NCBI RefSeq assembly: GCF_014836335.1
Contig: NZ_JACSRA010000010.1
Location: 62,001 to 126,000 of the forward strand
Length of the DNA: 64,000 bases
Direction of reading: 5' to 3'
Source: Clostridium cibarium
Lineage (GTDB): Bacteria > Bacillota > Clostridia > Clostridiales > Clostridiaceae
Part shown: positions 34,484-44,329 of the stretch, in pieces
Layout of the letters: each line of letters opens with the position of its first letter
Position numbering within the stretch: position 1 is the first letter of the stretch
Notes under the pieces: generated by a model
Databases searched by the model: none
What the model was told of the DNA's origin: nothing
The model's input: only the letters and a program-made list of their open reading frames with translations
Translations under genes and position numbers: made by a program

Positions 34484-35353
34484 ATGAGTACAATAATGGA
34501 TAAACTATACAAAAGAGTTGAAGAAAGAGGAGTTGTTTGTGTAGGGTTAGATACATCTATTGATTATGTTCCAGAACATATAAAAAATGAGAGGTCAGAA
34601 GAAGATGCAATTTTTATGTTTAATAAACAAATAATTGATGAAACAGTAGGTGTAGCAGCATGCTTTAAGGTTCAAATAGCTTATTATGAAGCTATGGGGA
34701 TTTCAGGAATGATGGCTTATACAAGAACTCTAAAATATTTAAGAGAAAAAAATGCAATAATAATTGCTGATATTAAACGAGGGGACATAGCTGCAACAGC
34801 AAAGATGTATGCAAAAGCTCATTTTACTGGAGATTTTGAGGCGGATTTTATTACATTAAGTCCTTATATGGGAATGGATAGTATAGAACCTTATTTGCCT
34901 TATCTAGAAGGAGGGGAAAAGGGTATATTCAGTTTAGTTAGAACGTCTAATAAGGGAGCTGAAGATATAGAATATTTAGATACAACTTCAGGAGATAAAG
35001 TTTATCACATTGTTGGTGATAAGCTCATGAGTATAGGCGAAAAACTTATATCAAAATGTGGTTATCACCCTTTAGGTGGAGTTATAGGCTGTACTCATGT
35101 AGAAGAAGGAAAAGCTTTAAGGGAAAGGTTTAAATCTATGTTTTTCTTAATACCTGGTTATGGGGCACAAGGTGGTAAGGCAGAAGATGTAGCTATGTAT
35201 TTAAATAATGGCAATGGTGGAGTTGTAAATTCTTCAAGAGGAATATTGCTAGCTTACCAAAAAGAAAATAGACCAACTGAATTTGCAAAATGTGCAAGAG
35301 AAGAAGTAATAAGAATGAGAGACGAAATAAGAATGGCTGTAGATAAACTTTAG
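34484..35353 (+). CDS. pyrF: Orotidine 5'-phosphate decarboxylase, type 2
   Basis: A 289-residue enzyme producing UMP from OMP. The length and the catalytic DIKRGDIAATA segment mark the longer type 2 subfamily, in contrast to the ~240-residue type 1 of Bacillus. GLDTSIDYVP is the N-terminal substrate strand, and PGYGAQGG near residue 224 contacts phosphate. 10 bp after pyrC, AGGAGG SD. Confidence 0.95.
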   Translation: MSTIMDKLYKRVEERGVVCVGLDTSIDYVPEHIKNERSEEDAIFMFNKQIIDETVGVAACFKVQIAYYEAMGISGMMAYTRTLKYLREKNAIIIADIKRGDIAATAKMYAKAHFTGDFEADFITLSPYMGMDSIEPYLPYLEGGEKGIFSLVRTSNKGAEDIEYLDTTSGDKVYHIVGDKLMSIGEKLISKCGYHPLGGVIGCTHVEEGKALRERFKSMFFLIPGYGAQGGKAEDVAMYLNNGNGGVVNSSRGILLAYQKENRPTEFAKCAREEVIRMRDEIRMAVDKL

Positions 35354-35363
35354 GGAGGAAATT

Positions 35364-36107
35364 ATGAGTATTACATATAGAAGATCAAAGATAATCTCAA
35401 ATGAAAAAGTTGTTGATAATATATATAAAATGGTATGCCAAGATGAAAATGATATAAAGCCTGGGCAATTTTATATGTTAAAACTAAACGGACAAACTTT
35501 ACTTCCAAGACCGATAAGTATATGTGAAAAGGAAGGAAATAAGATAACATTTCTTTATGCAGTTGTGGGAAAAGGGACTGAAGAATTTTCAAAACTTGTG
35601 GAGGGAAATGAAGTGGCTTTAACAGGGCCTTTAGGAAATGGGTTTAATATTGATGAAAATCTAGGGAAAGTGGCTATAGTAGCTGGAGGTATAGGAACAG
35701 CTCCTATGGTTGAAGTTTCAAAAAGACTTAGGAATAAACATAAAGATGAAATTATAGATGTATATGTAGGTTTTAGAGATGACATATATTTAATAGAAGA
35801 ATTCTCAAATTACGCTGATAAAGTTGAAGTAGCAACTAATACGGGAAAGCATGGACATAAGGGGTTTGTAACAGAGATATTTAATCCGGAAAAATATGAT
35901 ACAGTTCTTTGTTGTGGACCAGAGGTAATGATGAAGGCAGTTGTTGATATGTGCAAGGAAAAAGGAGTTAAAGTTTACATTTCAATGGAAAAGCATATGG
36001 CTTGCGGAGTAGGTGCTTGTCTAGTGTGTACATGTAAGACTAAAAATGGAAATAAGAGAACTTGTAAAGATGGTCCGGTTTTTGATGGAAGCTATGTAGA
36101 ATTGTAA
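35364..36107 (+). CDS. pyrK: Dihydroorotate dehydrogenase electron transfer subunit
   Basis: A 247-residue ferredoxin-reductase-like protein carrying FAD (RPISICEKEG) and an NAD site (GGIGTAPM). A 2Fe-2S cluster uses Cys residues in MACGVGACLVCTCKTK and RTCKDGP near the C-terminus. It pairs with class 1B PyrD to pass electrons from dihydroorotate to NAD+. 10 bp after pyrF. Confidence 0.95.
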   Translation: MSITYRRSKIISNEKVVDNIYKMVCQDENDIKPGQFYMLKLNGQTLLPRPISICEKEGNKITFLYAVVGKGTEEFSKLVEGNEVALTGPLGNGFNIDENLGKVAIVAGGIGTAPMVEVSKRLRNKHKDEIIDVYVGFRDDIYLIEEFSNYADKVEVATNTGKHGHKGFVTEIFNPEKYDTVLCCGPEVMMKAVVDMCKEKGVKVYISMEKHMACGVGACLVCTCKTKNGNKRTCKDGPVFDGSYVEL

Positions 36108-36125
36108 GCCAACGGAGGTATGGAA

Positions 36126-37022
36126 ATGTTAAAAGTAAATATAAATGGAATTGATTTCAAGAATCCTGTTATTGCAGCTTCAGGAACCTTTGGTTTTGGT
36201 GCGGAATACAATGATTTTTATGATGTAGGAATACTTGGAGGGATATCTTCAAAAGGATTAACTTTAAAACAAAAAGAAGGAAATGATGGAATAAGAGTGT
36301 TTGAAACTCCATCAGGGATGATGAATTCAGTGGGACTTAATAATCCTGGAATAGATGGATTTATAAAAAGTGAACTTCCTAAAATGGAGGAGTTAGGTAC
36401 AAATATATTAGCTAATGTTGGTGGTGGATGTTTTGATGATTATGCTGAAGCGGTGGAAAAGATTAACAATACAAATGTACAGATAATTGAACTTAATATA
36501 TCTTGCCCTAATGTAAAGGCTGGAGGAATGGCCTATGGAATTAAGTCAGAAGTAGCTTATGAATTCGTTAAGGAAATCAAAAAGATAGCCAAAAAGCCAT
36601 TAATGGTTAAACTATCACCAAATGCAGAAAATATAGTTGATATGGCGTTGAAATGTGAAGAAGCTGGAGCAGATTCATTGAGTTTGATAAATACACTAAA
36701 GGGATTAGCTATAGACGTATATAAAAGGAAGCCGGTTTTTGATAATGTATATGCAGGTCTTTCTGGTCCAGCAGTAAAACCAGTAGCATTAAGAATGGTT
36801 CATGAAGTAGCGAAGGCTGTTGAGATACCAGTTATAGGACTTGGAGGGATTTCAACTGGTTTGGATGCAATAGAATTTATGATGGCTGGAGCTAATGCTG
36901 TTCAAATAGGTACAATCAACTTTAGTAATCCGTTAGCAGGTAAAGAGATAATAAAAGAGATGGAGAATTTCTGTAAGTCACAAGGAATAAAAGATATTAA
37001 CGAAATTGTAGGAATTGTTTAG
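36126..37022 (+). CDS. pyrD: Dihydroorotate dehydrogenase, class 1B catalytic subunit
   Basis: A 299-codon FMN barrel enzyme (298 residues) oxidising dihydroorotate to orotate. Features include [13 protein letters not shown], the catalytic-loop cysteine in [12 protein letters not shown] typical of class 1, and GLGGIST for FMN phosphate. ATG 36126 is preferred because GGAGG ends 7 nt before it; the ATG at 36120 is only 1 nt from the SD. It partners PyrK just upstream. Confidence 0.95.
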   Translation: MLKVNINGIDFKNPVIAASGTFGFGAEYNDFYDVGILGGISSKGLTLKQKEGNDGIRVFETPSGMMNSVGLNNPGIDGFIKSELPKMEELGTNILANVGGGCFDDYAEAVEKINNTNVQIIELNISCPNVKAGGMAYGIKSEVAYEFVKEIKKIAKKPLMVKLSPNAENIVDMALKCEEAGADSLSLINTLKGLAIDVYKRKPVFDNVYAGLSGPAVKPVALRMVHEVAKAVEIPVIGLGGISTGLDAIEFMMAGANAVQIGTINFSNPLAGKEIIKEMENFCKSQGIKDINEIVGIV

Positions 37023-37034
37023 GAGGAATTTAGA

Positions 37035-37709
37035 ATGAAATCATATAAAGAAGAGTTTATAGAATTTATGATAGAATGTGGAGTTTTAACTTTTGGAGAT
37101 TTTGTTACAAAGAGTGGGAGAAAAACACCGTTTTTTGTAAATACAGGAAATTATAAAACAGGAAGTCAGTTGAAAAAACTTGGAGAGTTCTATGCTAAGG
37201 CAATAAAAGAAAAATTTGAAGATGATTATAATGTAGTTTTTGGTCCTGCATATAAAGGAATTCCCCTAAGTGTTACAACTACAATAGCATTATCTGACAT
37301 GTATGGTATTGATGTTAATTACTGTTCTAATAGGAAAGAAGTAAAGGATCATGGAGATAAAGGTATACTACTAGGAAGTAAGATAGGTGATGGAGATAAA
37401 ATACTTATAGTTGAAGATGTAACTACAGCAGGAACTTCCATTTATGAAACAATGCCTATTTTGAAAGAACAAGGAAATGTAGATGTGACTGGGTTAATAA
37501 TTTCGGTTGACAGGATGGAAAGAGGGCAAGGGGAAAAATCAGCGTTGGAAGAAATTAGAGAAAAATTTGGATTTAAAACTTGTGCTATTGTTACTATGGC
37601 AGAGGTGAGAGAATATTTGTACAACAAAGAGATAAATGGAAATATAATAATTGATGATGAAATAAATGCTAGAATTGATGCTTACTATGACATATACGGA
37701 GCAAAGTAA
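37035..37709 (+). CDS. pyrE: Orotate phosphoribosyltransferase
   Basis: A 224-residue PRTase joining orotate to PRPP. The PRPP loop is ILIVEDVTTAGTS (near residues 119-131), and FGPAYKGIPL and YCSNRKEVKDHGDKG are typical of PyrE. It is the last gene of the pyr operon, with AGGAGG SD, followed by a terminator. Confidence 0.95.
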   Translation: MKSYKEEFIEFMIECGVLTFGDFVTKSGRKTPFFVNTGNYKTGSQLKKLGEFYAKAIKEKFEDDYNVVFGPAYKGIPLSVTTTIALSDMYGIDVNYCSNRKEVKDHGDKGILLGSKIGDGDKILIVEDVTTAGTSIYETMPILKEQGNVDVTGLIISVDRMERGQGEKSALEEIREKFGFKTCAIVTMAEVREYLYNKEINGNIIIDDEINARIDAYYDIYGAK

Positions 37710-37754
37710 ATAATTTTAGAAATCAGGGAGAAATAATTTTGCTAGCATAATTAA

Positions 37755-37800
37755 AAAAAGCTAACTATAGCATTGGCATAATGATATAGTTAGCTTTTTA
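37755..37800 (+). terminator. Terminator of the pyr operon
   Basis: AAAAAGCTAACTATA (37755-37769) pairs with TATAGTTAGCTTTTT (37785-37799). Confidence 0.85.
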
Positions 37801-38155
37801 TCATGAAAATAATGTGTGATTAAAATAAGAATAATAAGATTAAGTTAGAATTAAGATGAGAAAGTCAGTATAAAGAATATGAATATTAAAAATACAAAAA
37901 AGTAAAATTAATCATATTGTATTAATTGACGAAAATTAATATAATATACTTAATAATAATACGTTTATTTAGATAATTTCGTAAAAAAATATAGTGAATG
38001 CTAATAAACGTGCTTTAATTAATATGGTATCTGCTATTTTTATAAAAGGATTTATAGGTCGAAACTTAAAATAATAAAGAAATTATGCTAAAATCTTTAT
38101 AAAAATAAAAAAAAGTTATATATTATAATGAAAGAGACTTGAAAGGATAGGTTGT
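37801..38155. promoter_or_regulatory. gltB upstream region with inverted repeat
   Basis: ACGTTTATTTAG (37961-37972) and CTAATAAACGT (38001-38011) form an inverted repeat about 28 bp apart. TAAAAT (38089-38094, TGCTAAAAT context) and TATAAT (38124-38129) are possible -10 boxes, but neither has a good -35, as expected for an activator-dependent gltB promoter. No gene is seen in the 446 bp. Confidence 0.4.
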
Positions 38156-41100
38156 ATGAGAAGAGAAAATGATATTATAGGAAAAGGTTCAAATTGTGGG
38201 CTATACGATTCAAGATTTGAACATGATAATTGTGGTATTGGGGCTGTAGTTAATATCAAGGGAATAAAAACTCATGAAACCGTAGCGAACGCCCTAAAGA
38301 TTGTTGAGAATTTGGAACATAGAGCAGGTAAAGATGCTGAGGGTAAGACTGGTGATGGAGTAGGAATATTACTTCAAATATCACATGAATTCTTTCTAGA
38401 AGCTGTAAAGTCTTTAGATATAAATTTAGGCTTTGAGAGAGATTATGGAGTAGGAATGTTCTTTTTTCCACAAGATGAATTAAAGAAAAATCAAGCAAAA
38501 AAGATGTTTGAGATAATTGTAGAGAAAGAGGGATTAGAATTTTTAGGATGGAGAGAGGTGCCAACAGACGCTGGAGTACTTGGAAGTAAAGCTGTTGATT
38601 GCATGCCTTGTATAATGCAAGGTTTTGTGAAGAGACCTAATGATATAGAACAAGGATTAGAATTTGATCGTAAACTTTATGTGGTTCGAAGGGTATTTGA
38701 ACAAAGTAACGATAATACATATGTAGTGTCATTATCTAGTCGTACTATCGTATATAAAGGAATGTTTTTAGTTGGACAACTTCGATTGTTCTTCAAAGAT
38801 TTGCAAAATCCATTATATGAATCAGCAATCGCTTTAGTACATTCACGTTTTAGTACAAATACAAATCCGAGCTGGCATAGAGCTCATCCAAATAGATTTA
38901 TCGTTCATAATGGAGAAATTAATACAATCCGTGGTAATGTAGATAAAATGCTTGCGAGAGAAGAAAATATGTCGTCCCGATATTTAGAAAAGGACATGCA
39001 TAAAGTAATTCCAGTTGTAAATCAAGAAGGATCAGATTCAGCAATGCTTGATAATACGCTTGAATTCTTAGTAATGAGCGGAATGCCATTACCACTTGCA
39101 GTAATGATTACAATACCAGAGCCATGGAGTAAAGATAATAGTATAAGTCAATCTAAAAAAGATTTTTATCAATATTATGCTACAATGATGGAACCATGGG
39201 ATGGCCCAGCTTCTATACTTTTTAGCGATGGCGATATGATGGGAGCAATATTAGATCGTAATGGACTTAGACCATCTCGTTATTATATAACTGATGATGA
39301 TTATTTAATACTTTCTTCAGAAGTAGGAGTGCTTGATATTGATTCTTCTAAAATTATTGTAAAAGAAAGATTAAGACCAGGTAAAATGTTACTTGTTGAT
39401 ACTGTTAAGGGGGAGCTTATTGACGATGAAGTATTAAAAGAACATTATGCGCATAAACAACCATATGGAGAATGGCTTGATAGTAATTTAATAAAATTAA
39501 AGGATCTTAATATTCCAAATAAGAGAGTGGAAGAATATTCGAATGAAGAGAGAGCAAGACTTCAGAGAGCTTTTGGATATACATATGAAGATTTAAAAAC
39601 AGCAATTCTTCCAATGGCTAAAACAGGAGCAGAACCAACTGCTGCTATGGGAGTGGATAGTCCGCTGCCAGTTTTATCTAGAATGAAACAACCATTATTT
39701 AATTACTTTAAACAGCTTTTTGCACAAGTAACTAATCCACCAATAGATGCTATAAGAGAAGAAATAGTTACATCAACATCTGTATATATTGGGGAAGATG
39801 GAAATCTTCTAGAAGAAGAAGCGATTAATTGTAGAGTTTTAAAAGTCAATAATCCAATACTTACAAGTACTGATTTATTGAAGATAAAAAATATGAAGGT
39901 AGATGGATTTAAAGTAGTAGTAATTCCAATTACTTATTATAAGAATACATCATTAGAACGTGCTATTGAGCATCTTTTCCTTGAAACTGATAGGGCATAT
40001 AGAGATGGCGCTAATATTCTAATACTTTCAGATAGAGGAGTAGATGAAAATCACGTAGCAATACCATCACTTTTAGCAGTTTCAGCGCTTCAACAACATT
40101 TAGTTAAGACAAAGAAGAGAACTTCAGTAGCTATGATACTTGAAAGTGGCGAGCCAAGAGAAGTACATCATTATGCAACTTTACTTGGATATGGTGCATG
40201 TGCGATTAATCCATATTTAGCACAAGATAGTATAAAAGAACTTATTGATAATAAAATGCTTGATAAAGATTACTATGCAGCAGTAGATGACTATAATAAT
40301 GCAATACTTCACGGAATAGTTAAGATTGCATCTAAAATGGGGATATCTACAATTCAATCTTATCAAGGATCGCAAATTTTTGAAGCAATAGGAATTAACT
40401 CAGAGGTTATAAATAAATACTTTACAAACACCGTAAGTAGAATTGAAGGAATTACTATTAAGGATATTGAGAGACAGGTAGATGAACTTCATTCAACAGC
40501 TTTTGACCCACTTGGACTTAATGTGGATTTAACTTTAAACAGTGTAGGTAGTCATAAGCTAAGAAGTGAAAAAGAGGAGCATTTATATAATCCTCAAACA
40601 ATTCATCTTCTACAATCAGCAACGCGTAATGGAGATTATGAAACGTTTAAACAATATACTTCACTTATTAATAGTGAAACAGATATTGGGAATCTTAGAG
40701 GCTTATTAGAATTTAATTATCCTAAGAATGGAATTTCTATTGATGAAGTTGAAAGCGTTGAGTCTATTGTTAAGAGATTTAAAACTGGTGCTATGAGTTA
40801 TGGATCTATATCAAAGGAAGCTCATGAAACTCTTGCAATAGCAATGAATAAACTTCAAGGAAAATCAAATTCTGGTGAAGGAGGAGAGGATTTAGAAAGA
40901 CTTACTGTTGGAAAAGATGGTCTTAATAAGTGTTCTGCAATAAAGCAAGTTGCATCAGGTAGATTTGGGGTTACATCTAGATATTTAGTTAGTGCTAAAG
41001 AAATTCAAATAAAGATGGCACAAGGTGCTAAACCAGGTGAAGGTGGTCAATTACCAGCAGGTAAAGTATATCCATGGGTTGCTAAAACAAGACATTCAAC

Positions 41101-42718
41101 TCCTGGAGTAGGATTAATATCACCACCACCACACCATGATATATATTCAATTGAAGATTTAGCTCAATTAATATATGATTGCAAGAATGCAAATAAGGAT
41201 GCTAGAATATCAGTTAAACTTGTTTCAGAAGCAGGGGTAGGTACTGTTGCAGCTGGTGTTGCTAAAGCTGGTGCACAAGTTATTCTTGTTTCAGGTTATG
41301 ATGGAGGTACAGGTGCTGCACCTAGAAATTCAATATACAATGCAGGACTTCCATGGGAACTTGGAGTTGCAGAAACACATCAAACATTAATAATGAATGA
41401 TTTAAGATCAAAAGTTATTCTAGAAACTGATGGTAAACTTATGAGCGGTAGAGATGTACTTGTTGCAGCTTTACTTGGAGCAGAAGAATTTGGTTTTGCA
41501 ACTGCACCGCTTGTGACTTTAGGATGTGTAATGATGAGAGTTTGTAATTTGGATACATGTCCAGTTGGGGTTGCAACCCAAAATCCAGAACTTAGAAAGA
41601 GATTTAAAGGTAAGCCAGAATATGTAATGAATTTTATGCGATTTGTAGCAGAGGAATTACGTGAATATATGGCTAAGCTTGGAATAAGAAAAGTTGACGA
41701 GTTAATAGGAAGAACTGATCTGTTAAAACAAAAAGGAAATGTTAAGACAGGCACTGCTAGTGCAGTAGATCTTTCTAGAATAATCAATAACCCTTATATA
41801 GGAGAAAATTATGCTAACATTAGTTATGCTAATAAACAAGTATATGATTTCGAACTTGAGAAAACTGTGGATGAAAAAATTCTGCTTAAGAAGTTGAAAT
41901 CTGCACTTGATAATAAGGAAAAGAAAATTATTGAAATAGGTGTGACCAATATAGATCGTACGCTTGGAACAATATTTGGTTCGGAAATTACAAAGAAATA
42001 TCATAATACTTTAGAAGATGATACTTTTGTAGTTAAGTGTAATGGTAGTGGTGGACAAAGTTTTGGAGCATTTATTCCAAAGGGATTAACACTTGAACTT
42101 GTTGGAGATAGTAACGACTATTTAGGAAAAGGTCTATCTGGAGGAAAGATAGTGGTTTATCCGCCAAAGGGAGCTAGATTCAAAGAAGATGAAAATATTA
42201 TAATAGGTAATGTTGCACTATATGGTGCTACTAGTGGTAAAGTATTTATAAATGGTGTTGCAGGAGAGAGATTCTGTGTACGTAACTCAGGAGCAACGGC
42301 AGTTGTTGAAGGAGTTGGGGAACACGGTTGTGAATATATGACTGGTGGACGTGTTATTGTACTTGGTAGAACAGGTAAAAACTTTGCTGCTGGTATGAGC
42401 GGTGGAATTGCTTATGTATTAGATGAAGACAGAGATTTATACAAGAAGCTAAATAAGGAGCTTGTTTCAACTGAAGGAGTTACTTCTAAGTATGACGTTT
42501 TAGAATTAAAAGAAATTATTGAAGAACATGTAAAACATACTAATTCTAAAAAAGGTAAAGAGATACTAGAGAATTTTGGAGAGTACTTACCAAAGTTTAA
42601 AAAGGTAATCCCATATGATTATAAGCGTATGCTTATGACAACAGTTCAAATGGAAGAAAAGGGACTTAGCAGTGAACAAGCACAAATTGAAGCATTTTAT
42701 GCTAATACAAAGAGATAG
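38156..42718 (+). CDS. gltB: Glutamate synthase (NADPH) large subunit
   Basis: A 1520-residue enzyme that transfers the glutamine amide to 2-oxoglutarate. A class II glutaminase domain begins at Cys26 (DNCGIGAVV), exposed by removing a 25-residue propeptide. A central linker, an FMN-binding synthase domain (about 830-1200; KPGEGGQLPAGKV, GYDGGTGAAP), a 3Fe-4S region (CVMMRVCNLDTCPVGVATQ) and the C-terminal GXGXG beta-helix follow. SD GAAAGGATAGG. gltD follows after 11 bp. Confidence 0.96.
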   Translation: MRRENDIIGKGSNCGLYDSRFEHDNCGIGAVVNIKGIKTHETVANALKIVENLEHRAGKDAEGKTGDGVGILLQISHEFFLEAVKSLDINLGFERDYGVGMFFFPQDELKKNQAKKMFEIIVEKEGLEFLGWREVPTDAGVLGSKAVDCMPCIMQGFVKRPNDIEQGLEFDRKLYVVRRVFEQSNDNTYVVSLSSRTIVYKGMFLVGQLRLFFKDLQNPLYESAIALVHSRFSTNTNPSWHRAHPNRFIVHNGEINTIRGNVDKMLAREENMSSRYLEKDMHKVIPVVNQEGSDSAMLDNTLEFLVMSGMPLPLAVMITIPEPWSKDNSISQSKKDFYQYYATMMEPWDGPASILFSDGDMMGAILDRNGLRPSRYYITDDDYLILSSEVGVLDIDSSKIIVKERLRPGKMLLVDTVKGELIDDEVLKEHYAHKQPYGEWLDSNLIKLKDLNIPNKRVEEYSNEERARLQRAFGYTYEDLKTAILPMAKTGAEPTAAMGVDSPLPVLSRMKQPLFNYFKQLFAQVTNPPIDAIREEIVTSTSVYIGEDGNLLEEEAINCRVLKVNNPILTSTDLLKIKNMKVDGFKVVVIPITYYKNTSLERAIEHLFLETDRAYRDGANILILSDRGVDENHVAIPSLLAVSALQQHLVKTKKRTSVAMILESGEPREVHHYATLLGYGACAINPYLAQDSIKELIDNKMLDKDYYAAVDDYNNAILHGIVKIASKMGISTIQSYQGSQIFEAIGINSEVINKYFTNTVSRIEGITIKDIERQVDELHSTAFDPLGLNVDLTLNSVGSHKLRSEKEEHLYNPQTIHLLQSATRNGDYETFKQYTSLINSETDIGNLRGLLEFNYPKNGISIDEVESVESIVKRFKTGAMSYGSISKEAHETLAIAMNKLQGKSNSGEGGEDLERLTVGKDGLNKCSAIKQVASGRFGVTSRYLVSAKEIQIKMAQGAKPGEGGQLPAGKVYPWVAKTRHSTPGVGLISPPPHHDIYSIEDLAQLIYDCKNANKDARISVKLVSEAGVGTVAAGVAKAGAQVILVSGYDGGTGAAPRNSIYNAGLPWELGVAETHQTLIMNDLRSKVILETDGKLMSGRDVLVAALLGAEEFGFATAPLVTLGCVMMRVCNLDTCPVGVATQNPELRKRFKGKPEYVMNFMRFVAEELREYMAKLGIRKVDELIGRTDLLKQKGNVKTGTASAVDLSRIINNPYIGENYANISYANKQVYDFELEKTVDEKILLKKLKSALDNKEKKIIEIGVTNIDRTLGTIFGSEITKKYHNTLEDDTFVVKCNGSGGQSFGAFIPKGLTLELVGDSNDYLGKGLSGGKIVVYPPKGARFKEDENIIIGNVALYGATSGKVFINGVAGERFCVRNSGATAVVEGVGEHGCEYMTGGRVIVLGRTGKNFAAGMSGGIAYVLDEDRDLYKKLNKELVSTEGVTSKYDVLELKEIIEEHVKHTNSKKGKEILENFGEYLPKFKKVIPYDYKRMLMTTVQMEEKGLSSEQAQIEAFYANTKR

Positions 42719-42729
42719 GAGAGAATAAC

Positions 42730-44217
42730 ATGGGAAAACCAACAGGCTTTTTAGAATTTGAACGTGAAAATAGTTTAGCTATAGATCCAAAGGAAAGAAT
42801 AAAGAATTTTAATGAATTTCATACACCACTGTCACAAGACAAAAGAAAAGCGCAAGGAGCTCGTTGTATGGATTGTGGAGTGCCATTTTGTCAATCAGGA
42901 ATGACAATAAAAGGAGCTACTACAGGATGTCCTTTGCATAACTTAATTCCAGAATGGAATGATTTAATATTTGGTGATAATTGGGATCAAGCATATAAGC
43001 GTTTATTAAAAACAAATAACTTCCCAGAGTTTACAGGAAGAGTATGTCCAGCTCCTTGTGAGGCAGCTTGTACTTCAGGAATTAACTCTTCTCCGGTTTC
43101 TATTAAGGAAAATGAGTTAAGTATTATTGAAAATGCTTACGAAAATGGTTTTGTTGAAGTTAAAAAATCAAAGGTTAGAACAGGAAAGAAGATTGCAATT
43201 GTGGGGTCTGGACCATCAGGTCTTGCAGCTGCAGATCAGTTAAACAAGCGTGGACATGATGTAACAGTATATGAAAGGGAAGATCGTATTGGTGGATTAC
43301 TTATGTATGGAATCCCAAATATGAAACTTGAAAAAAGTGTTATAGAAAGAAAAGTTTCTATAATGAAAGAAGAAGGCGTTAATTTTGTAACTAATGCAAA
43401 TGTTGGTGTAAACATTAAGGTTGCAAAGTTAAAGAAGGAATATGACAGCATTATACTAGCTTGTGGTTCATCAAATCCAAGGGATATTAAAGTTCCAGGA
43501 AGACAAGCTAAAGGAATATATTTTGCAGTGGATTTTCTAAAGTCGACCACAAAGAGTCTTTTAAATTCGAATTTGCAAGATAGTAAGTTTATATCAGCTA
43601 AGGGTAAGAAGGTTATTGTAATTGGTGGTGGAGATACTGGAAATGACTGTGTTGGAACATCTATTAGGCATGGAGCAGCATCAGTAACTCAACTAGAAAT
43701 GATGCCAAAATTGCCAGATCAGAGAGCGGAAAATAACCCTTGGCCAGAATGGCCTAGAGTTTGTAAAACAGACTATGGACAAGAAGAAAATATTGCTGTA
43801 TTTGGACATGATCCTAGAGTTTATCAAACTACAGTAAAGGAGTTTGTAGCTAATGAAGCAGGTGAAGTTTGTAAGGTAAAGTTAGTTAAGCTTGAGAGTA
43901 AGAAAGATAAAGAAACAGGTAGAATAAAGATGGTAGAAATACCAGGATCAGAATATGAGATAGAAGTTGATTTGGTTCTTATAGCTGCAGGTTTTTTAGG
44001 AAGTGAAAACTATGTTACAAAAGCTTTTAATGTAGCTGTGGATGGACGTACTAATGTACTAACTGAGTCTGGAAAATATAAGACAAGTGTTGAGGGGATT
44101 TTTGTAACAGGTGATATGCATAGGGGTCAGTCTTTAGTTGTTTGGGCAATTAGAGAGGGGCGAGAAGTTGCAAAAGAAGTTGATTTTAGTTTAATTGGAT
44201 ATACAAATTTAGAGTAA
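42730..44217 (+). CDS. gltD: Glutamate synthase small subunit
   Basis: A 495-residue flavoprotein feeding NADPH electrons to GltB. N-terminal cysteines (CMDCGVPFC, GCPLHNLIPEWND, CPAPCEAAC) bind 4Fe-4S clusters. FAD binds at GSGPSGLAAADQL and NADPH at GGGDTGNDC. AGGAGAG SD; a terminator follows. Confidence 0.95.
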   Translation: MGKPTGFLEFERENSLAIDPKERIKNFNEFHTPLSQDKRKAQGARCMDCGVPFCQSGMTIKGATTGCPLHNLIPEWNDLIFGDNWDQAYKRLLKTNNFPEFTGRVCPAPCEAACTSGINSSPVSIKENELSIIENAYENGFVEVKKSKVRTGKKIAIVGSGPSGLAAADQLNKRGHDVTVYEREDRIGGLLMYGIPNMKLEKSVIERKVSIMKEEGVNFVTNANVGVNIKVAKLKKEYDSIILACGSSNPRDIKVPGRQAKGIYFAVDFLKSTTKSLLNSNLQDSKFISAKGKKVIVIGGGDTGNDCVGTSIRHGAASVTQLEMMPKLPDQRAENNPWPEWPRVCKTDYGQEENIAVFGHDPRVYQTTVKEFVANEAGEVCKVKLVKLESKKDKETGRIKMVEIPGSEYEIEVDLVLIAAGFLGSENYVTKAFNVAVDGRTNVLTESGKYKTSVEGIFVTGDMHRGQSLVVWAIREGREVAKEVDFSLIGYTNLE

Positions 44218-44224
44218 AACAAAG

Positions 44225-44258
44225 AAAAGTGGATTCGATTGAGTCCACTTTTTTTATA
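44225..44258 (+). terminator. Terminator of gltBD
   Basis: AAAAGTGGA (44225-44233) pairs with TCCACTTTT (44243-44251), with a T-tract to 44256. Confidence 0.82.
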
Positions 44259-44329
44259 CATAGTTAAGTAGAAAGATTCTCATCTTTTAGGATTTAAAAA
44301 TCACTAGAAGAGAGAATCTTTTATTTTTA

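Noticed and set aside
41380-42004. Minus-strand frames inside gltB
   Set aside because: They are antisense to a well-conserved enzyme and have no SD.
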